A stretch of DNA of 47,071 nucleotides from Butyricicoccus sp. GTDB taxonomy: Bacteria > Bacillota > Clostridia > Oscillospirales > Butyricicoccaceae. The notes beneath the pieces were generated by a model. The model worked only from the letters and a program-made list of their open reading frames with translations, did no database searches and had not been told where the DNA came from. The DNA is taken from the NCBI GenBank assembly GCA_020025755.1, contig JAHHRO010000013.1, forward strand, positions 1-47,071, in the 5' to 3' direction. The translations under genes were made by a program, and so were the position numbers. Below, in pieces: positions 23,949 through 33,174 of this stretch. Numbering within the stretch: position 1 is the stretch's first letter; each line of letters starts with the position of its first letter.

Positions 23949-25298
23949 ATGAAAAGACTTTTCGCAGGGCTTGCTCTGTTTTGTTTTTTATCCATGCTGA
24001 CCGGCTGTACGCTCAAAACAGGGGTGGATCTGATGCAGCTGCCCAAGCCCAATAAGGATCGGCAGGCGATCACGGATGAACTTGCACGGGTCAAGTCATC
24101 CGATGCCGTGGAAGATGCACCCTATGCGGGTGAAAACCGCAATACCGTGCAGATGGTCGATCTGGACAATGACGGGATAGAGGAAGTGGTCGCATTTTTC
24201 CGTACCCCAGCGAATGGGAATACCTATGAGGCGGTCGTGCTCAGCAAGCAGGAGGATGAACGCTATGTGTATGTGGGACGTGTGCATGGGATCGGCACAC
24301 GGATCGATTCGGTCAGCTATCCTGTGATTACCCCAGAGGGACGCCGCGGCATCTTTTTGAGCATGGAGCAGGTTGGAGAGCAGGCGAATCATCTGATCGC
24401 CGCAGATTATGCAGACAAACGTGTGGATGTCATGCTGGAAACGGATTATATCAATATGCTTCCGGTAGATCTGGATAATAATGGGACACGGGAACTGTTT
24501 TTGATCTCCGGACCGGATACACGCCGCATTGCATCTGTTTACACATACGATCCAGATAACCGCTCGATCAAGATGGTCAGTGAAAGTCTGCTCTCGGCCT
24601 CGGCAAAGATCATTGAACGCGTGACCAGCGGATATATCGCGGAACGCACGCCGGCAGTCTTTGTGGAAGAGACCGTACAGGGCGGAACTGGACAGCAGAC
24701 CGATGTGTTTATCTGGAAAAAACAGGGTGGATTGCGCAATCTGGCGCGGAGCACGGAAAGCGGCATCGGTCGGTCGACCTACCGAACCGTACCAGCCAAC
24801 GCCTATGATATCAATGAAGATGGGCTCATAGAGATCCCGCGGGCCGTGCACATGGTAGGTTCAGAGCATCCGGGCAGCGATGAGGTGTATATGCTGGACT
24901 GGTATCTGTATGCGGCAGACCGTGAACCGACCTATGTACGCACGACTTACCGCAATGTGAGTCAGGAATGGGATTTTGTCATCAGTCAGGCATGGTATGA
25001 TACCGTACATGCAGTGAAAGGAACGAGTGATGGAACAGATTATACAAGGTTTGAAGTGTATGTGCCGGATGGAAAGCCCATCCCACTTCTGACGATCTAT
25101 TATCTGTTGGGAACGGCAGACGATGTCAAACAGGAAATGCAGGAGAGGGGGCTGTTTCCGCTCGAGCGTGTTCCGTCGGGCACGTTTGCAGCATCCATTC
25201 CGCTTGAGTCCGCAAAAAGCAGACTTGCATTGACAGAGACACAGGTGAAAGAGCGTTTTTCACCCATCACAGTATATTGGAACGAGAGTTCATCGTGA
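23949..25298 (+). CDS. VCBS/FG-GAP-like lipoprotein upstream of a two-component system
   Basis: A 449-residue lipoprotein with lipobox SMLTGC (Cys near 20). Three calcium-loop-like repeats of the FG-GAP/VCBS type are visible: DLDNDGIEEVVAFF, DLDNNGTRELFLI and DINEDGLIEIPRA, suggesting a beta-propeller fold that stays outside the membrane. The gene ends 19 bases before the response regulator. It could be a sensor accessory for the histidine kinase or an output target; I infer a link only from the arrangement. No enzymatic motif is visible. Confidence 0.75.
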   Translation: MKRLFAGLALFCFLSMLTGCTLKTGVDLMQLPKPNKDRQAITDELARVKSSDAVEDAPYAGENRNTVQMVDLDNDGIEEVVAFFRTPANGNTYEAVVLSKQEDERYVYVGRVHGIGTRIDSVSYPVITPEGRRGIFLSMEQVGEQANHLIAADYADKRVDVMLETDYINMLPVDLDNNGTRELFLISGPDTRRIASVYTYDPDNRSIKMVSESLLSASAKIIERVTSGYIAERTPAVFVEETVQGGTGQQTDVFIWKKQGGLRNLARSTESGIGRSTYRTVPANAYDINEDGLIEIPRAVHMVGSEHPGSDEVYMLDWYLYAADREPTYVRTTYRNVSQEWDFVISQAWYDTVHAVKGTSDGTDYTRFEVYVPDGKPIPLLTIYYLLGTADDVKQEMQERGLFPLERVPSGTFAASIPLESAKSRLALTETQVKERFSPITVYWNESSS

Positions 25299-25317
25299 CA
25301 GGAGGTTTTTTGAGAAG

Positions 25318-26013
25318 ATGAATCGCAAGGTGCTTGTCTTGGAAGATGAGGAAAATATTCGCAGTTTTGTGGTTTTGAACCTGAAACGCGCAGGCTTTGA
25401 GGTGATGGAAGCCGATACAGGGGAGCTTGCACTGGAATTGTTTCAACAGAATCCGGATATCGTTGTGGCAGTGCTGGATGTGATGCTGCCCGATATAGAT
25501 GGATATGAGGTGTGCCGCGCCATCCGTACCTATGGTTCCCGTGCAGGGATCATCATGCTGACAGCACGCACACAGGAAAGCGATAAGGTAACAGGGCTTA
25601 TGACCGGCGCAGATGATTATGTGACCAAGCCGTTTTCCGTCGTGGAATTGGTCGCACGCGTGGAAGCTTTGATGCGCCGTGTTGCAGGGAGCGGCTTTCA
25701 GGAGGATGACAGCCTTCGCTCAGGACCGTTCCGCTTGGATACACGCGCAAGAGAAGTGGTCAAAAACGGTGTGAAAATTGAATTGACTCAAATAGAATAT
25801 GGTATTTTGAAGGCGTTTATGACCAATATTGGCCGCGCCCTGTCGCGTGATGATATTTTGGAGATGGTTTGGGGACATCATTTTGTGGGAGAACTCAAGA
25901 TCGTGGATGTAAACATTCGCCGTCTGCGCATCAAGATCGAGGACAATCCGGCATCACCGCGGTACATCGTCACGGTGCGCGGCTACGGCTATATGTGGGA
26001 AGGGAATATATGA
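25318..26013 (+). CDS. OmpR-family response regulator
   Basis: This 231-residue regulator has a receiver domain with acidic pocket Asp10-Glu11, phosphoacceptor Asp54 in VAVLDVMLPDIDGYE, Thr82 and Lys104 (TKPF), and a C-terminal winged helix (about 133-231) ending NIRRLRIKIEDNPASPRYIVTVRGYGYMW. It should bind direct repeats upstream of its targets. Its stop overlaps the histidine kinase start by four bases (ATGA), so the two are translationally coupled. Confidence 0.93.
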   Translation: MNRKVLVLEDEENIRSFVVLNLKRAGFEVMEADTGELALELFQQNPDIVVAVLDVMLPDIDGYEVCRAIRTYGSRAGIIMLTARTQESDKVTGLMTGADDYVTKPFSVVELVARVEALMRRVAGSGFQEDDSLRSGPFRLDTRAREVVKNGVKIELTQIEYGILKAFMTNIGRALSRDDILEMVWGHHFVGELKIVDVNIRRLRIKIEDNPASPRYIVTVRGYGYMWEGNI

Positions 26014-27602
26014 AATACCGCAGAACCGAGGTGCGGCATACACCCAAACCCAAAGCACCTGTGCATCATACGCGGATTCAGCATTCGCCCGGTGGCCTGC
26101 GCGGACGCTGGCTCATGAACTCACTGTCGTTTGTGGTTGTGATTCTTGCGGCAGTCGTGATCGCGGTATCCATGGGGTTTTCCAGCTACTATTATAACAG
26201 TATCCATGATATGCTCAGCTATCGTATGAGTGCAATGACCACCAGCTTTTACAATGGCGGCTGGCTCAGCAGTCTGGAAGAATATTACTATGGTATGGAA
26301 AAGACCATTGGCGATTTCGATATTGATATGCGTGATAAGATCGAGCTTCAGTTCCTCAGCGAACATGGGACGATTGTTAAGTCATCATCAGGTCTCAATG
26401 ACGGTACCATGGCAGCAACCGGCGATGTGGATCGGGCACTGCGGGATCATGAGGCTGTATGGCAGGAACGCGAGATCATACAGGATGCAGTCATTCAGGT
26501 ATGGACAGGAAAGGATCCCATGACAGGGGAGCGTGTTCTCAGCATGACGACCCCATTATATATCGATGATGGGCACATGGTTGGCGGCATTCGTATGGTC
26601 ACTTCGCTTGCCATTGCAGAAAAGCAGACGATGTACTTCGTTCTGCTGTCTGTTGCGGCAAGTCTGCTGTTTTTTTCGATGGTCGTACTGTCCAATCGTT
26701 ACTTTATCAAGTCGATTCTGGAGCCGGTCACCAAGATCAATGTGATCGCCAAGGAGATCGCAGCCGGACGCTACGGGATGCGTCTGCAAAAGGTCTATGA
26801 CGATGAAATTGGAGAGCTGTGCGATACCATCAACTATATGTCGGACGAGATCTCGCGCACAGAACGCATGAAAAATGACTTCATTTCCTCTGTTTCACAC
26901 GAATTGCGCACACCGCTGACTGCCATTGATGGATGGAGTGAGACACTGCTCACTGGTGGGGACGCCTCGCCGGAGGAGGTACGGCTGGGATTGGAGATCA
27001 TTCATAAGGAAAGCCGCCGCCTGACGCGCCTTGTGGAAGAACTGCTGGATTTCGCGCGGATCGAATCTGGGCGTATGAAGCTGGAGGTTGAGACGTTTGA
27101 TCTGGAAATGGAACTGTATGAAGCCGTCTATATGTACGAAAATCTGCTGGCAGGCAGTGGGATGACGCTGGTCTATCATGCAGAGGAATTGGAAACTTAT
27201 TTTATCAATGGTGATCGCCACCGCATGAAACAGGTATTTCTCAATATCATCGATAATGCCGCAAAGTATGGAAAGAGTGGCAAGCGCATTGAGGTCGATC
27301 TGCGGCATGAGGGAAAGGATATTGTAGTCTGTGTGCGCGATTTTGGTGCAGGCATTCCGGAAGCGGAGCTGCCCTTTGTCAAGGAGCGGTTCTATAAGGG
27401 TTCGTCCAAGGAACGAGGAAGCGGCATAGGTCTATCTATCACGGATGAGATCATCAAGCTCCACGGCGGACGGCTGACCATCCGCTCCAAGCCGGGAGAG
27501 GGAACAGCGGTTTATGTTTCTGTTCCTGCCATTGATGTCCACACCGCTTTGGGTGTGGAGACTACCATTGCAACTAAGGAGAATACAAATGAAGCATTAT
27601 GA
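26010..27602 (+). CDS. Sensor histidine kinase with HAMP domain
   Basis: This 530-residue membrane kinase has a basic cytosolic N terminus, membrane helix 1 (about 38-58), an extracellular sensor of about 145 residues, membrane helix 2 (208-228), a HAMP segment, HisKA with phosphoacceptor His297 in SVSHELRTPLTAIDGW, and a HATPase_c domain with NIIDNAAKYGKSG (N box), DFGAGIPEAEL (G1) and GSGIGLSI (G2). I start at ATG 26010, which overlaps the regulator stop; a longer in-frame opening upstream overlaps the regulator and is spurious. The stop lies 14 bases inside the next gene. Signal unknown. Confidence 0.93.
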   Translation: MKYRRTEVRHTPKPKAPVHHTRIQHSPGGLRGRWLMNSLSFVVVILAAVVIAVSMGFSSYYYNSIHDMLSYRMSAMTTSFYNGGWLSSLEEYYYGMEKTIGDFDIDMRDKIELQFLSEHGTIVKSSSGLNDGTMAATGDVDRALRDHEAVWQEREIIQDAVIQVWTGKDPMTGERVLSMTTPLYIDDGHMVGGIRMVTSLAIAEKQTMYFVLLSVAASLLFFSMVVLSNRYFIKSILEPVTKINVIAKEIAAGRYGMRLQKVYDDEIGELCDTINYMSDEISRTERMKNDFISSVSHELRTPLTAIDGWSETLLTGGDASPEEVRLGLEIIHKESRRLTRLVEELLDFARIESGRMKLEVETFDLEMELYEAVYMYENLLAGSGMTLVYHAEELETYFINGDRHRMKQVFLNIIDNAAKYGKSGKRIEVDLRHEGKDIVVCVRDFGAGIPEAELPFVKERFYKGSSKERGSGIGLSITDEIIKLHGGRLTIRSKPGEGTAVYVSVPAIDVHTALGVETTIATKENTNEAL

Positions 27603-28539
27603 AATGCCGCCGTGCGTGCGCAAGACCACCATCGGCGGACAGGCGATCATTGAGGGCATCAGCATGAAAGGTCCGCAAAAGACCTGCGTGACCGTGCGAA
27701 AACCGGATGGTACGATGACCTTTGAGGAGCGGCCGACCCCGAAGCCAAAAAACAGGTTCTGGAAGCTGCCTGTCGTACGCGGCGCATATACCCTGTTTAC
27801 TGCGATGAAGGATGGCGTAGCAGACGTCAACTACTCTGCACAGTTCTTTGAGGATGATGAAAGCATCGATACAGAGCCATCCCGTTTTGAAAAATGGGTG
27901 GAAAAGCATATTTCCTCCGAAAAGTTGGAAAAACTGCTCATGGGTGTGGCAATGGTTCTGGGAACGCTGCTCCCCATCGCGTTGTTTCTGGTTGCGCCGA
28001 CCCTGATCGTGGGATTTCTTCCCAAGGGCGCGCCTTATTTCGTGCGCAGTCTGCTGGAAGGCGTTGTGCGTATCATTTTGTTCCTGATCTTTATGTGGTC
28101 GATCTCGCACATGAAGGATATCGAGCGCACATTCCAGTACCATGGCGCAGAGCACAAGACCATCTTCTGCTATGAAGCCGGACTGCCTCTGACTGTGGAA
28201 AATGTGCGCAAGATGCCGCGCTTTCATCCGCGGTGCGGCACCAGTTTTATGATTGTTATGATGATCATTCCCATTTTGATCTTTGCATTTGTGCAGATGG
28301 ATAATGTATGGATGCGGATGCTGCTGCGTCTCATACTGCTGCCGGTTGTGGTTGGCATTGCCTATGAATGCAACCGATGGGCAGGACGGAGCGATAATCT
28401 GTTTTGCCGTGCGATCCGCTGGCCGGGGCTGCAAATGCAGAAATTGACCGTGTTTGAGCCGGATGACAGCATGATCGAGGTGGCGATCGCAGCAATGAAA
28501 CGCGTGATTCCGGAGGATGACAGCGATGCATGGAAATAA
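27589..28539 (+). CDS. DUF1385 (YqhQ-like) membrane protein
   Basis: A 316-residue protein with the DUF1385 signature at its start, TIGGQAIIEGISMKGPQKT, and conserved central EHKTIFCYEAGLPLTVENVRKMPRFHPRCGTSFMIVMM. It has about five hydrophobic segments. The biochemical role is not established. It is often near prmC and prfA in Bacillota; here prmC follows at once but no prfA. AGGAGA precedes ATG 27589. It overlaps the kinase by 14 bases and prmC by 14 bases. Confidence 0.88.
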   Translation: MKHYEMPPCVRKTTIGGQAIIEGISMKGPQKTCVTVRKPDGTMTFEERPTPKPKNRFWKLPVVRGAYTLFTAMKDGVADVNYSAQFFEDDESIDTEPSRFEKWVEKHISSEKLEKLLMGVAMVLGTLLPIALFLVAPTLIVGFLPKGAPYFVRSLLEGVVRIILFLIFMWSISHMKDIERTFQYHGAEHKTIFCYEAGLPLTVENVRKMPRFHPRCGTSFMIVMMIIPILIFAFVQMDNVWMRMLLRLILLPVVVGIAYECNRWAGRSDNLFCRAIRWPGLQMQKLTVFEPDDSMIEVAIAAMKRVIPEDDSDAWK

Positions 28540-29398
28540 GGCAATGACTGTCCATGACTGGTATACAAAGGTGCTCCATATACTGGAGGCACAGGGAGAT
28601 ATCTCCATGCCGGAACTGGAAGCACGGGAACTGGTTTCCTGTGCGCTGGGGGAGGATGTGCGGCGGATACCGCAGGCCGGAATGGTCTCGGCATCCGAAC
28701 AAGCCGCATTGGAGCAGCTTTTGGAACGCCGTTTGCAGGGAGAACCGCTTGCCTATCTGCTGGAAGAATGGGACTTTTACGGCATCACCCTGCGCGTGAC
28801 ACCAGATGTTTTGATTCCCCGAAGCGATACCGAGCGGCTTTGTGAGCTTGCCATCGAGCAGGCGCGTATCTGCGAGCATCCGCATGTGCTTGATCTGTGC
28901 AGCGGCTCGGGCTGTATCGCGCTTGCGCTCCTGCATGAAGTGCCCAAGGCGCATGCCGTCGGTGTGGATCTTTCACCTGATGCCATTGCACTGGCACGGC
29001 ACAATGCCGAGCGGTTGGGGCTGTCCGATCGTTATACCTGCATCCGCGGAAATGCACGCGAAGCACCGCCGCAGGAATTGATTTCTGCGTTCGATATCAT
29101 GGTATGCAATCCGCCCTACATCACCGAACAGGAGATGCGAGAGCTTGATCACAGTGTAGTCGATTATGAGCCGCATCTGGCACTGTATGGCGGCACGGAC
29201 GGACTGGACTTCTATCGGGCGATCGTACAGGAATGGGCGCAGGTTTTGCGTCCGGATGGCGTACTTTTCTTTGAGTGCGGTTGGGAACAGGGCGAAGATG
29301 TTGCAAAAATCTGCATGGAAGCCGGACTGAGAGAGACGCAGATCGAGACCGATTATGCCGGTGTGCCGCGGATCGTGCACGCTCAGTGCCCCCGTTGA
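28526..29398 (+). CDS. prmC: Peptide chain release factor N5-glutamine methyltransferase
   Basis: This 290-residue enzyme methylates the Gln of the GGQ motif in RF1 and RF2 using SAM, raising termination efficiency. The N-terminal helical domain ends in GEPLAYLLEEWDFYG (72-86), motif I is VLDLCSGSGC (121-130), and the catalytic NPPY lies at 195-198. Motifs and length are standard. Start choice: GGAGG lies 9 bases before ATG 28526; the ATG at 28517 directly abuts that site. It overlaps DUF1385 by 14 bases. recA follows after 97 bases with its own promoter. Confidence 0.93.
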   Translation: MHGNKAMTVHDWYTKVLHILEAQGDISMPELEARELVSCALGEDVRRIPQAGMVSASEQAALEQLLERRLQGEPLAYLLEEWDFYGITLRVTPDVLIPRSDTERLCELAIEQARICEHPHVLDLCSGSGCIALALLHEVPKAHAVGVDLSPDAIALARHNAERLGLSDRYTCIRGNAREAPPQELISAFDIMVCNPPYITEQEMRELDHSVVDYEPHLALYGGTDGLDFYRAIVQEWAQVLRPDGVLFFECGWEQGEDVAKICMEAGLRETQIETDYAGVPRIVHAQCPR

Positions 29399-29403
29399 GC
29401 TAT

Positions 29404-29417
29404 CGAACAAATTTTCG
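29404..29417. promoter_or_regulatory. Candidate LexA (SOS) box upstream of recA
   Basis: CGAACAAATTTTCG differs by one base from the Gram-positive LexA consensus CGAACN4GTTCG. It ends 8 bases before the recA -35. No lexA gene is in the window, so regulation is inferred from the site and gene alone. Confidence 0.5.
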
Positions 29418-29425
29418 GTTGGGTC

Positions 29426-29454
29426 TTGCAAAAGCAGGGGCACTGCTTTATAAT
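29426..29454 (+). promoter_or_regulatory. recA promoter
   Basis: TTGCAA and TATAAT are separated by 17 bases, and the -10 ends 41 bases before the recA ATG. Confidence 0.65.
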
Positions 29455-29495
29455 GAAAGAACCAATCAATCTGAACGTATGGAGGAAGGATCGCT

Positions 29496-30698
29496 ATGGC
29501 GTCGAACAATAAAAAGAAACTCGAACCGGTTGCTCCGGCAGCCAATAAACAGGAAGCACTGGCAAAGGCACTGGGACTGATCGAAAAGCAGTACGGAAAG
29601 GGTGCAGTCATGCGTCTGGGCGAAAACAGCGGCATGGCAGTCGATCACATCTCGACAGGCTCTATCGGTCTGGACTGTGCACTGGGCATCGGCGGACTGC
29701 CGCGCGGCCGTATCGTGGAGATCTATGGACCGGAATCCTCCGGTAAGACCACGGTTGCGCTGCATGCCATTGCACAGGCACAGAAGGCGGGCGGAGAAGC
29801 TGCATTTATCGACGCGGAGCACGCGCTCGATCCGGTGTATGCCCGTGCGCTTGGGGTCGATATCGACAGCCTGCTGGTCTCTCAGCCGGACACCGGTGAG
29901 CAGGGACTGGAGATCGCGGAGGCACTGGTGCGTTCGGGTGCGCTCGATATCGTCGTTGTGGACTCGGTCGCTGCGCTGGTTCCGCGTCAGGAGATCGAGG
30001 GTGAGATGGGAGACTCCTTTGTGGGTCTGCATGCCCGTATGATGAGTCAGGCGATGCGTAAGCTGGCAGGCTCCATTGCAAAATCCAACTGTGTGGCGAT
30101 TTTCATCAACCAGCTGCGTGAAAAGGTCGGCGTTGTCTATGGCAATCCGGAGGTTACGACCGGCGGTCGTGCGCTCAAGTTCTATGCATCCGTTCGTATT
30201 GATGTACGCCGTATCGAACACATCAAAAACGGCACCGAGCTGCTCGGCTCGCGTACACGCTGCAAGATCGTGAAGAATAAGGTTGCACCGCCGTTCCGTG
30301 AGACGGAGTTCGATATCATGTATGGTGAGGGTATTTCCTTTACGGGTGAGCTCGTCGATCTCGGCGTAGAATATGATTTTATTCAGAAATCGGGCGCATG
30401 GTTTTCTATGGATGGCGTGCGTCTCGGTCAGGGTCGCGACAATGCCAAGATGTATTTCAAGGAGCATCCGGAGGAAGCAGAGATCCTGCATGAGAAGATC
30501 ATGGCAGCGATCGCAGAGGAGTCCAACAAGATGGCTGCAAAGGGCAAGAAGAAGGATAAGGACGAGGATGAACTGCCTGCAAAGCCGGTGGCTGCACCTG
30601 CTGCATCGGCAGAGCCGGAGAAGAAGGCGGCAAAATCCAAGGCGGTTGCCATCGATGCAGATGACTTCGATGAGGATGACGATGGGATCGATGTATGA
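29496..30698 (+). CDS. recA: Recombinase RecA
   Basis: A 400-residue DNA strand-exchange ATPase and LexA coprotease. Walker A is GPESSGKT (78-85), Walker B IVVVDSVAAL, loop regions QEIEGEMGDSFVGLHARMMSQAMRKL and NQLREKVGVVYGNPEVTTGGRALKFYASVR are intact. The C-terminal tail after about residue 350 is long and alternates Lys/Ala-rich with strongly acidic stretches (DADDFDEDDD), longer than the E. coli tail. GGAGGAAGG precedes the ATG. The stop overlaps recX by four bases. Confidence 0.97.
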   Translation: MASNNKKKLEPVAPAANKQEALAKALGLIEKQYGKGAVMRLGENSGMAVDHISTGSIGLDCALGIGGLPRGRIVEIYGPESSGKTTVALHAIAQAQKAGGEAAFIDAEHALDPVYARALGVDIDSLLVSQPDTGEQGLEIAEALVRSGALDIVVVDSVAALVPRQEIEGEMGDSFVGLHARMMSQAMRKLAGSIAKSNCVAIFINQLREKVGVVYGNPEVTTGGRALKFYASVRIDVRRIEHIKNGTELLGSRTRCKIVKNKVAPPFRETEFDIMYGEGISFTGELVDLGVEYDFIQKSGAWFSMDGVRLGQGRDNAKMYFKEHPEEAEILHEKIMAAIAEESNKMAAKGKKKDKDEDELPAKPVAAPAASAEPEKKAAKSKAVAIDADDFDEDDDGIDV

Positions 30699-31219
30699 GA
30701 AAGTCCCAGTCGTTTGAACGGGCAGAGCCTGCACAGATGACGCAGGAAGCCTTGGAAGAACGCTATCAGGAAACATTAGAGGCGGCGGCGAGATGTTTGT
30801 CTTACCGTGCCCTTTCTGTCAATGCCCTGCGTGAAAAGCTGCTTGCACGCGGCTGTCAGGCGGATGCCGTGGATTATGCTTTGGCTTATTTGGAGGCACA
30901 CGGCTTTCTCGATGACCAAAAATATGCGGAAAGTACCGTGCGCTCCTACGAGCGGCGCGGATATGGTACACTGCGTATTCGGCAGGAACTGCGCCGCCGT
31001 GGGGTTGATGATGTGGCAGCAGGCGAGGTGCTTGCAGGCTATGCGCCTGACTGGGAGGCAATGGAGACCCTGTTGGAAAAACGTCTGCATGGGGATCTGT
31101 CCGACCGTAAGGAGGTCAACAAGGCGATCGCAGCCCTGCAGCGGCGCGGCTTTCTGTGGGAGGATATCCGTACGGCACTTGATCGGTATGGGGCATCCAT
31201 TGCAGAGTCGTTTGACTGA
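30695..31219 (+). CDS. recX: Regulatory protein RecX
   Basis: A 174-residue modulator of RecA filaments built of three-helix repeats. Recognisable segments are CLSYRALSVNALREKLLARGC, AVDYALAYLEAHGFLDDQKYAESTVRSYERRGYGTLRIRQELRRRGV, and RRGFLWEDIRTALDRY at the C terminus. Start overlaps the recA stop (ATGA), the usual coupling of the pair. Confidence 0.92.
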   Translation: MRKSQSFERAEPAQMTQEALEERYQETLEAAARCLSYRALSVNALREKLLARGCQADAVDYALAYLEAHGFLDDQKYAESTVRSYERRGYGTLRIRQELRRRGVDDVAAGEVLAGYAPDWEAMETLLEKRLHGDLSDRKEVNKAIAALQRRGFLWEDIRTALDRYGASIAESFD

Positions 31220-31256
31220 GCCGACAGGACGGATCGATATACCTGAGAGGTACGCT

Positions 31257-31532
31257 ATGTTACAAAAAGCAAACAAAGTATTGTGTATTTGCAGCGTGAT
31301 TTTGGCTATGATACAGCTTGGCGCGGCATTTTTGGGACAGATACAGATGCTCCAAATTATGCCGAATATCGTATTTGCAGGCGTGTGCGTCAGTGCGGTC
31401 TCATGGATCGCCGCACAATGGAAATGTGACGATGCCGCCATCCGTACTGCAACGATAGCACTCGTGATTTTTCTCGTAAGTGAAGCGATTTGTGTAATTC
31501 AGATGTTCTTATTGCTCAAGATTCTGTTATAA
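31257..31532 (+). CDS. Small membrane protein (91 aa), unknown function
   Basis: MLQKANKVLCICSVILAMIQL opens a protein with three predicted membrane helices and little else: helix 1 about 7-27, helix 2 about 33-52, helix 3 about 65-88. A GAGAGG site precedes the ATG at 31257, whereas the longer in-frame opening upstream overlaps recX. It begins 37 bases after recX, probably co-transcribed. No family recognised. Confidence 0.6.
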   Translation: MLQKANKVLCICSVILAMIQLGAAFLGQIQMLQIMPNIVFAGVCVSAVSWIAAQWKCDDAAIRTATIALVIFLVSEAICVIQMFLLLKILL

Positions 31533-31533
31533 T
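31525..31533 (+). promoter_or_regulatory. Extended -10 promoter before the 80-aa gene and rimO
   Basis: TGTTATAAT is an extended -10 overlapping the stop of the 91-aa gene, 37 bases before the next ATG. Confidence 0.45.
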
Positions 31534-31569
31534 ATAAGTGACCAATCGTCTCATGGGAGGGAATGCACC

Positions 31570-31812
31570 ATGATATACAAACTGATCTGGCCCGCTGCTG
31601 TGGCAGCCTGCCTGCTGCTGGTGACAACGATTTTCAATTTGCCGATCATGCAGCATTTTGGCGCGATCCTATCCATTGTGGGAATCGCATTTTGTTTGCT
31701 TGCGCGCATGTCAGCACGCAGCCGGAATGACGCAAGGCATGCACGCGTGGCACTTTGGGCACTGGTGCTCTATACACTGACGCTGGTGCGTTGGATCTTA
31801 TTGATGCTGTAA
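31570..31812 (+). CDS. Small membrane protein (80 aa), unknown function
   Basis: MIYKLIWPAAVAACLLLVTT begins a protein with three hydrophobic helices, separated by a basic cytosolic loop RMSARSRNDARHAR. GGGAGG precedes the ATG. It lies 35 bases before rimO and resembles the 91-aa neighbour in layout only. No family recognised. Confidence 0.6.
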   Translation: MIYKLIWPAAVAACLLLVTTIFNLPIMQHFGAILSIVGIAFCLLARMSARSRNDARHARVALWALVLYTLTLVRWILLML

Positions 31813-31847
31813 GAGCAAAATGATCGGGAACAAGAGAGGAAGATTCT

Positions 31848-33170
31848 ATGAAAATTGGATTGATTTCACTGGGGTGTGCAAAGAATCTGGTCGATTCCGA
31901 GCGCATGCTGGCGAGACTGCGTGAGGTTGGGCATGAGATCGTGACGGATATGGGCGAGGCGGAAGTCGGTATTGTAAATACCTGCGGCTTTATCGAATCC
32001 GCAAAGACCGAGGCGATCGAAACCATTCTGGAGGCAGCCCAGTGCAAGCAGACCGGAAAGATGCAGGGTCTCGTTGTAACGGGCTGTCTTGCCCAGCGAT
32101 ACCGCGAGGAGATCGAAAAGGATCTTCCGGAGGTCGATGTCATCTGCGGTACGGGCAGCTATGAAAACATTACAGAAGCAGTTGAAGCGGCATACGGACA
32201 CAAAAAACGCACCTATTTTGGCGCGATAGATCAGGCGGATCTGGGCGGTGCACGCAGCCGCCTGACGCCGGGCTATACGGCATACTTTAAGATCGCGGAG
32301 GGCTGCTCCAATACCTGTGCATACTGCATCATCCCCAAGCTGCGCGGCAAGTATCGCAGCCGCGCTTATGAGGAACTGATCGAGGAGGCGCAGGTACTGT
32401 CGGATGCCGGTGTCAAGGAACTCATCGTCATTGCACAGGATATCACAAAGTATGGCAGGGATGTCTATCAAAAGTGCCGCCTGCCGGAGCTGCTGCGCGA
32501 ATTGTGCAAGATGAACTTTACATGGATTCGTCTGCACTACCTCTATCCCGATCAGATGACAGATGAACTGATTGACGTGATCGCAAGCGAGGATAAGATC
32601 GTAAAATATCTCGATATCCCACTTCAGCATGTTTCGGGGCGTATCCTGCGTGCGATGCACCGTCCGGGTGACCGCGAGAGCCTGACGGCACTGATTCACA
32701 AGCTGCGTGACCGGATCCCTGGTCTGGTTCTGCGCACGAGCCTCATCGTAGGTCTGCCGGGAGAGACCGAGGAAGAATTTACCGAACTCTGTGAATTTTT
32801 ACAGGAGGTACGCATCGAGCGCGTGGGTGTGTTCGAGTTTTCGCCGGAGGAAGGCACGATCGCGGCAGAAATGCCTGACCAGATCGAAGCAGAGGTCAAG
32901 GAAAACCGCCGCCTAATCGTTGAAGAATTGCAGTCAGGTGTGATTGATGATTACAACCTGTCACGCATACACGAGGAAATGGATGTGCTTTGTGAAGGAT
33001 TCGACACAGATGCACAGCTGTATTACGGACGTACCTATGCAGATTCCGTTGAGGTCGATGGCAAGGTGTGGTTTGCCTCGGAGACACCTTGCAAGGCAGG
33101 CGAATTTGTACGGGTGCGCATCGATGACAGTCTGGGTGCCGATCTTTCCGGTGTGAGAGTGGGAGGCTGA
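31848..33170 (+). CDS. rimO: Ribosomal protein uS12 methylthiotransferase RimO
   Basis: This 440-residue radical-SAM enzyme attaches a methylthio group to the conserved Asp of ribosomal protein S12. The N-terminal MTTase domain carries cluster ligands Cys10 (SLGCAKNLVDSE), Cys46 (VNTCGF) and Cys80 (VTGCLAQRY); the radical-SAM cluster is Cys153, 157 and 160 in EGCSNTCAYCIIP. A C-terminal TRAM domain follows. The CAKNLVDSE stretch distinguishes RimO from MiaB. GAGGAAG precedes the ATG. pgsA follows after four bases. Confidence 0.95.
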   Translation: MKIGLISLGCAKNLVDSERMLARLREVGHEIVTDMGEAEVGIVNTCGFIESAKTEAIETILEAAQCKQTGKMQGLVVTGCLAQRYREEIEKDLPEVDVICGTGSYENITEAVEAAYGHKKRTYFGAIDQADLGGARSRLTPGYTAYFKIAEGCSNTCAYCIIPKLRGKYRSRAYEELIEEAQVLSDAGVKELIVIAQDITKYGRDVYQKCRLPELLRELCKMNFTWIRLHYLYPDQMTDELIDVIASEDKIVKYLDIPLQHVSGRILRAMHRPGDRESLTALIHKLRDRIPGLVLRTSLIVGLPGETEEEFTELCEFLQEVRIERVGVFEFSPEEGTIAAEMPDQIEAEVKENRRLIVEELQSGVIDDYNLSRIHEEMDVLCEGFDTDAQLYYGRTYADSVEVDGKVWFASETPCKAGEFVRVRIDDSLGADLSGVRVGG

Positions 33171-33174
33171 TACC

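Noticed and set aside
29466..30776. 436-aa minus-strand frame antisense to recA
   Set aside because: Complete overlap with recA in the opposite strand; repetitive Leu/Arg/Cys content is a codon-bias artefact.
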